A DNA stretch of 15,478 bases from Lactobacillaceae bacterium UBA5807 (GTDB taxonomy: Bacteria > Bacillota > Bacilli > Lactobacillales > Lactobacillaceae), in NCBI GenBank assembly GCA_002418005.1, contig DIDF01000062.1, positions 1 to 15,478 on the forward strand, read 5' to 3'. The position numbers and the translations under genes are program-made. The number at the start of each line of letters is the position of its first letter. Position 1 is the stretch's first letter. The notes under the pieces are model-generated. The model was not told the DNA's origin, did no database searches, and saw only the letters and a program-made list of their open reading frames with translations. Shown here piece after piece: positions 13,090-15,478 of this stretch.

Positions 13090-14154
13090 ATGAAAATAAT
13101 GAATAAAATATTTTTAGCTTCTCTCGCAGCTATTACCATTGAAATCGGCAGTCAGCTTAATAATACATATGTCTTTAATACTCCCACCTATGCCAGCGTT
13201 ACTAAAAAGAATTTTCTAAAGCAAGCACATCATAAATTGAAAAAGACGAATGCAGCTCAAAAAAGAGCTTCAAGAAAGCAGAATGCAACAAGTTCGGTTG
13301 CATTTGGCAGCATCGACTTTTCTAATCCTGAATTACCTTCCCAAACAGTAATTCTTTACCCCGCAGTTACAACAAACACTATTAGCGTACCAGCTGGCTA
13401 TGGAAAATTGATTAAAACTCTTTTGCCTGAGAGATACGCGCAAAGTGGCTTTATCTTGTCTCAGCAAACAGACCAGGCAATAAAGAACTTAGCAGCTAAA
13501 CAGGCAAGTCAAAATACTTTTCAGGCGTCCGAACAAGATCTGGCTGAAAAAGTCACTCCCACTAATTTAACAGCGGCTCAAAAACAACAAATTACGGTTT
13601 ATGTTGCTCAGCTAATAAATAGTATCCGCCAATCAGCCGGAACTTCTGCTATAAAGCCTTCACTGGGAGCTATTCAATTCGCCGATAATGTTGCCTCAGC
13701 ATATAATAATGACAAGTGGCTGTTTTCCAAACATAATTTTGAACATGATTCACTTGCAATTAATAACATTGCAATTCACTATGGCATGGCTTATCAATCT
13801 GATTTGAACAGGCAAAAACCATCCTCTAAATATCAGGATTACGAGGATATCAGCCAAGGATACTTACCCGCAAGTCCTAATATCTCTATGGCAGCCCTTA
13901 AAAAGGGGATTTACCAAACAATTATGGATATGATGTTTAATGATGGTGGGAGTACTTCAAATGGTATTTTTAATCCGGGAGAAAGTTGGGGCCATGCTCT
14001 TGATCTAATGGGCTATGCTCTAAGTGCTGGAGCTACTCAGTATTTGGGTGTAAGTATTGATCATCTTGATCAAATTCACCTAATCATGATTGATTCTGAT
14101 GATGTTCAACCAAGTTCCACTCTTCCGAAACTGACAGACACACTTTCTGAATAA
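13090..14154 (+). CDS. Secreted SEC10/PgrA-type surface-exclusion domain protein
   Basis: Secreted protein, 354 aa, of the SEC10/PgrA type with a CAP/SCP-like core; the molecular function is not established. It has an N-terminal signal (4-36, possible cleavage after YAS), a basic linker rich in Lys, Arg and Gln (38-66), and the domain at about 155-340. Core residues resemble the CAP layout: His219-Asp220, YEDISQGYLP with Glu252, MMFND (281-285) and GHALDL with His302 (301-306). There is no LPxTG anchor or C-terminal membrane segment, so it is released or held by charge. It is the first gene of a pair with its own promoter. GGAG at 13073 is about 13 nt before the ATG, rather far. The name comes from recall of the family; no homology search was possible. 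Confidence 0.7.
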   Translation: MKIMNKIFLASLAAITIEIGSQLNNTYVFNTPTYASVTKKNFLKQAHHKLKKTNAAQKRASRKQNATSSVAFGSIDFSNPELPSQTVILYPAVTTNTISVPAGYGKLIKTLLPERYAQSGFILSQQTDQAIKNLAAKQASQNTFQASEQDLAEKVTPTNLTAAQKQQITVYVAQLINSIRQSAGTSAIKPSLGAIQFADNVASAYNNDKWLFSKHNFEHDSLAINNIAIHYGMAYQSDLNRQKPSSKYQDYEDISQGYLPASPNISMAALKKGIYQTIMDMMFNDGGSTSNGIFNPGESWGHALDLMGYALSAGATQYLGVSIDHLDQIHLIMIDSDDVQPSSTLPKLTDTLSE

Positions 14155-14193
14155 CTTCGAAGAGAAATCATTTACAGGAGGTTCCCACTAAAC

Positions 14194-15105
14194 TTGAAAT
14201 TCCATAAAAAAATTTTGGCAATAATTTGTGCATCGGCTTTAGCCACTACTGGGTTCCAATTATTTAGCGGCAATCAAATTAAGGCTGCAGTTTTTAGTAC
14301 CCCATCAGTTACTGACTTAACTGAAACCACTTCAACTATTTGGGTGCCTAAAAATTTTGATTCTTTAATTAAGAACTTAATTTCAAACCTTCTATCCAGC
14401 AAGCACTCGTACCTAAACTCGAAAGTGGATAGCCAAATAAAAAAGGCGGCTAACCAACAGGAAGGTCATAACAAATTTATTGCATCCCCCGCTGATTTGA
14501 AAACTTTAGTAAATACTACTCACATGACTAGCAGCCAACAAAAACAAGTCACTGAGTACGTTGTTAATCTAATTAACAGTATTCGAAAAACCACTGGAAC
14601 TCATAAAGTTTATGCTACCTCTGGTGCAATCACATTTGCCAATCAAATTGCAAATGGATACAACAAGGATAAATGGGACTTTGCCAAACAAAATAATACT
14701 CATGATTGTTTCGTCATTAATTCTGTAGCCAAAAAGGACCATTTAGCATATGTAATTAATGTTTGGGGGGCTCCAGGAACGGGTCTTCAAGATTATGAAG
14801 ATATCAGTGAAGGTTATCTGCCACAACAAAAAACAATCTCGATGGCAGCTCTAAAACAAGGAATCTATAATACAATTATTGACATGATGTTTAATGATGG
14901 CGGAACTTTGAAGAATGGTAAATTTGATCCAGGAGAAGCTTGGGGACACGCATTAGACTTAACAGGATATTCATTAACTCAGCAATTACCTGAGTATGTC
15001 GGGCTAAGTATTGATCAAATGGGCCAAATTCATATTGAAATGATTGTCGCAAGTGATATTCTCCCTAGCACTAATTTACCCAATTTAACCCAACCTCTAA
15101 AATAA
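14194..15105 (+). CDS. Secreted SEC10/PgrA-type paralogue of the preceding gene
   Basis: A 303-aa tandem paralogue of the protein just upstream, with the same core: INSIR (127-131), THDCFVIN with His170, QDYEDISEGYLP (199-210), ISMAAL-QGIY, IIDMMFNDGG (228-237) and WGHALDL with His252. The two look roughly 40-50% identical over the domain by eye. It has a clean signal peptide ending near KAA (30-32), lacks the basic linker of its neighbour and has no LPxTG anchor. Translation starts at TTG 14194, served by AGGAGG (14176-14181, 12 nt spacing). It lies 39 nt after the first copy, with no terminator between, so the pair is one operon. No terminator is visible before the IS30-type gene 18 bp beyond its stop. 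Confidence 0.7.
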   Translation: MKFHKKILAIICASALATTGFQLFSGNQIKAAVFSTPSVTDLTETTSTIWVPKNFDSLIKNLISNLLSSKHSYLNSKVDSQIKKAANQQEGHNKFIASPADLKTLVNTTHMTSSQQKQVTEYVVNLINSIRKTTGTHKVYATSGAITFANQIANGYNKDKWDFAKQNNTHDCFVINSVAKKDHLAYVINVWGAPGTGLQDYEDISEGYLPQQKTISMAALKQGIYNTIIDMMFNDGGTLKNGKFDPGEAWGHALDLTGYSLTQQLPEYVGLSIDQMGQIHIEMIVASDILPSTNLPNLTQPLK

Positions 15106-15123
15106 ATATGGCAAATTACAAGT

Positions 15124-15478
15124 TTAATCCGAACAAGCCCGGAAACTTTCAATGGCAGTCTGTTGATGATGGATTTTTAATGGTCGTTGATTAATAAGCT
15201 CAAGTGCTGCCAGGATTTCATCAGTCGTTATCTGGTCAAAGTTAGTCTTTTTCGGGAAAAACCAACGTAACCGTCGATTGAAATATTCATTGGATCCCCG
15301 TTCCCATGGGGAATACGGGTGACAAAAATAAACTTTAATCTGATAGTCTTGTTCTATGGATCGATAATCGGCAAACTCCTTACCATGATCAACAGTTATA
15401 GATTTCACTTGGGAACCGAAGGTCCCCATAAACTTTCCAAAGGTATCATTTAAGGTCTTGGCGGTGCGATTAGGGGCT
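15124..15478 (-). mobile_element. IS30-family transposase, C-terminal part (cut by window edge)
   Basis: The reading frame stays open from the stop at 15124 to the window edge, giving the last 118 residues of a transposase. IS30 features of the DDE catalytic domain are present: SITVDHGKEFA with the second Asp, then PYSPWERGSNEYFNRRLRWFFPKKTNFD with the catalytic Glu after GSN. The first Asp and the DNA-binding domain lie beyond the window. No frameshift is visible in this part. The end of the element should lie between 15106 and 15123 or just inside the downstream coding end, but the terminal inverted repeat cannot be fixed without the other end. Confidence 0.85.

Noticed and set aside
14139..14154. 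LPKLT and LPNLT near the C-termini of the two SEC10-type proteins as sortase signals
   Set aside because: They are not LPxTG, and no hydrophobic segment or basic tail follows.

Overview
The window reads as chromosome of a low-GC Gram-positive bacterium, most likely a member of the Lactobacillaceae. The signs are a complete dltXABCD operon, strong AAGGAGG-type ribosome binding sites, GTG and TTG starts beside ATG, a SEC10/PgrA-type secreted protein pair and an IS30-family transposase. The species cannot be named from sequence alone.

Layout: a short-chain dehydrogenase/reductase on the minus strand (65-787) diverges from the D-alanylation operon dltX-dltA-dltB-dltC-dltD (1073-5521). That operon is tightly packed, with TAATG overlaps at dltA/B and dltC/D, and is closed by a hairpin terminator. 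Next come two serine hydrolases of the beta-lactamase/PBP-like fold in convergent orientation (5721-7046 plus, 7117-8349 minus), sharing a 22-bp-stem bidirectional terminator. Both keep SxxK but lack a normal YxN motif, and they resemble the DltE/PbpX2 D-alanyl esterases linked to dlt operons in lactobacilli. From 8575 to 12160 there is a four-gene plus-strand operon for a poly-beta-1,6-N-acetylglucosamine (PNAG/PIA)-type polysaccharide: a membrane-anchored GH20 hydrolase resembling dispersin B, an IcaA/PgaC-type synthase, a small IcaD-like membrane partner and an IcaB/PgaB-type deacetylase. A shared terminator separates it from a maltose O-acetyltransferase-family gene on the minus strand (12250-12861). 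Two tandem paralogous secreted SEC10/PgrA-type proteins follow (13090-14154, 14194-15105). An IS30-type transposase, cut by the window edge, lies 18 bp after the second one.

Working together (inference): nearly everything here acts on the outside of the cell and much of it affects surface charge. The dlt genes add positive D-alanine to teichoic acid, and the DltE-like hydrolases may remove it. The PNAG synthase builds a neutral polymer, the deacetylase exposes amines, and the GH20 enzyme would cut the polymer.

Most notable: the dispersin-like GH20 enzyme as first gene of a PNAG operon that has no icaC; its Trp-Gly-Gln where dispersin B has Trp-Gly-Glu; a hydrolase gene whose strong Shine-Dalgarno site points at an ATC codon rather than ATG/GTG/TTG; and a LTA-binding-type GW/SH3 module on that same hydrolase. 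No CRISPR array, tRNA or rRNA gene was seen. No gene-free stretch exceeds 300 bases.
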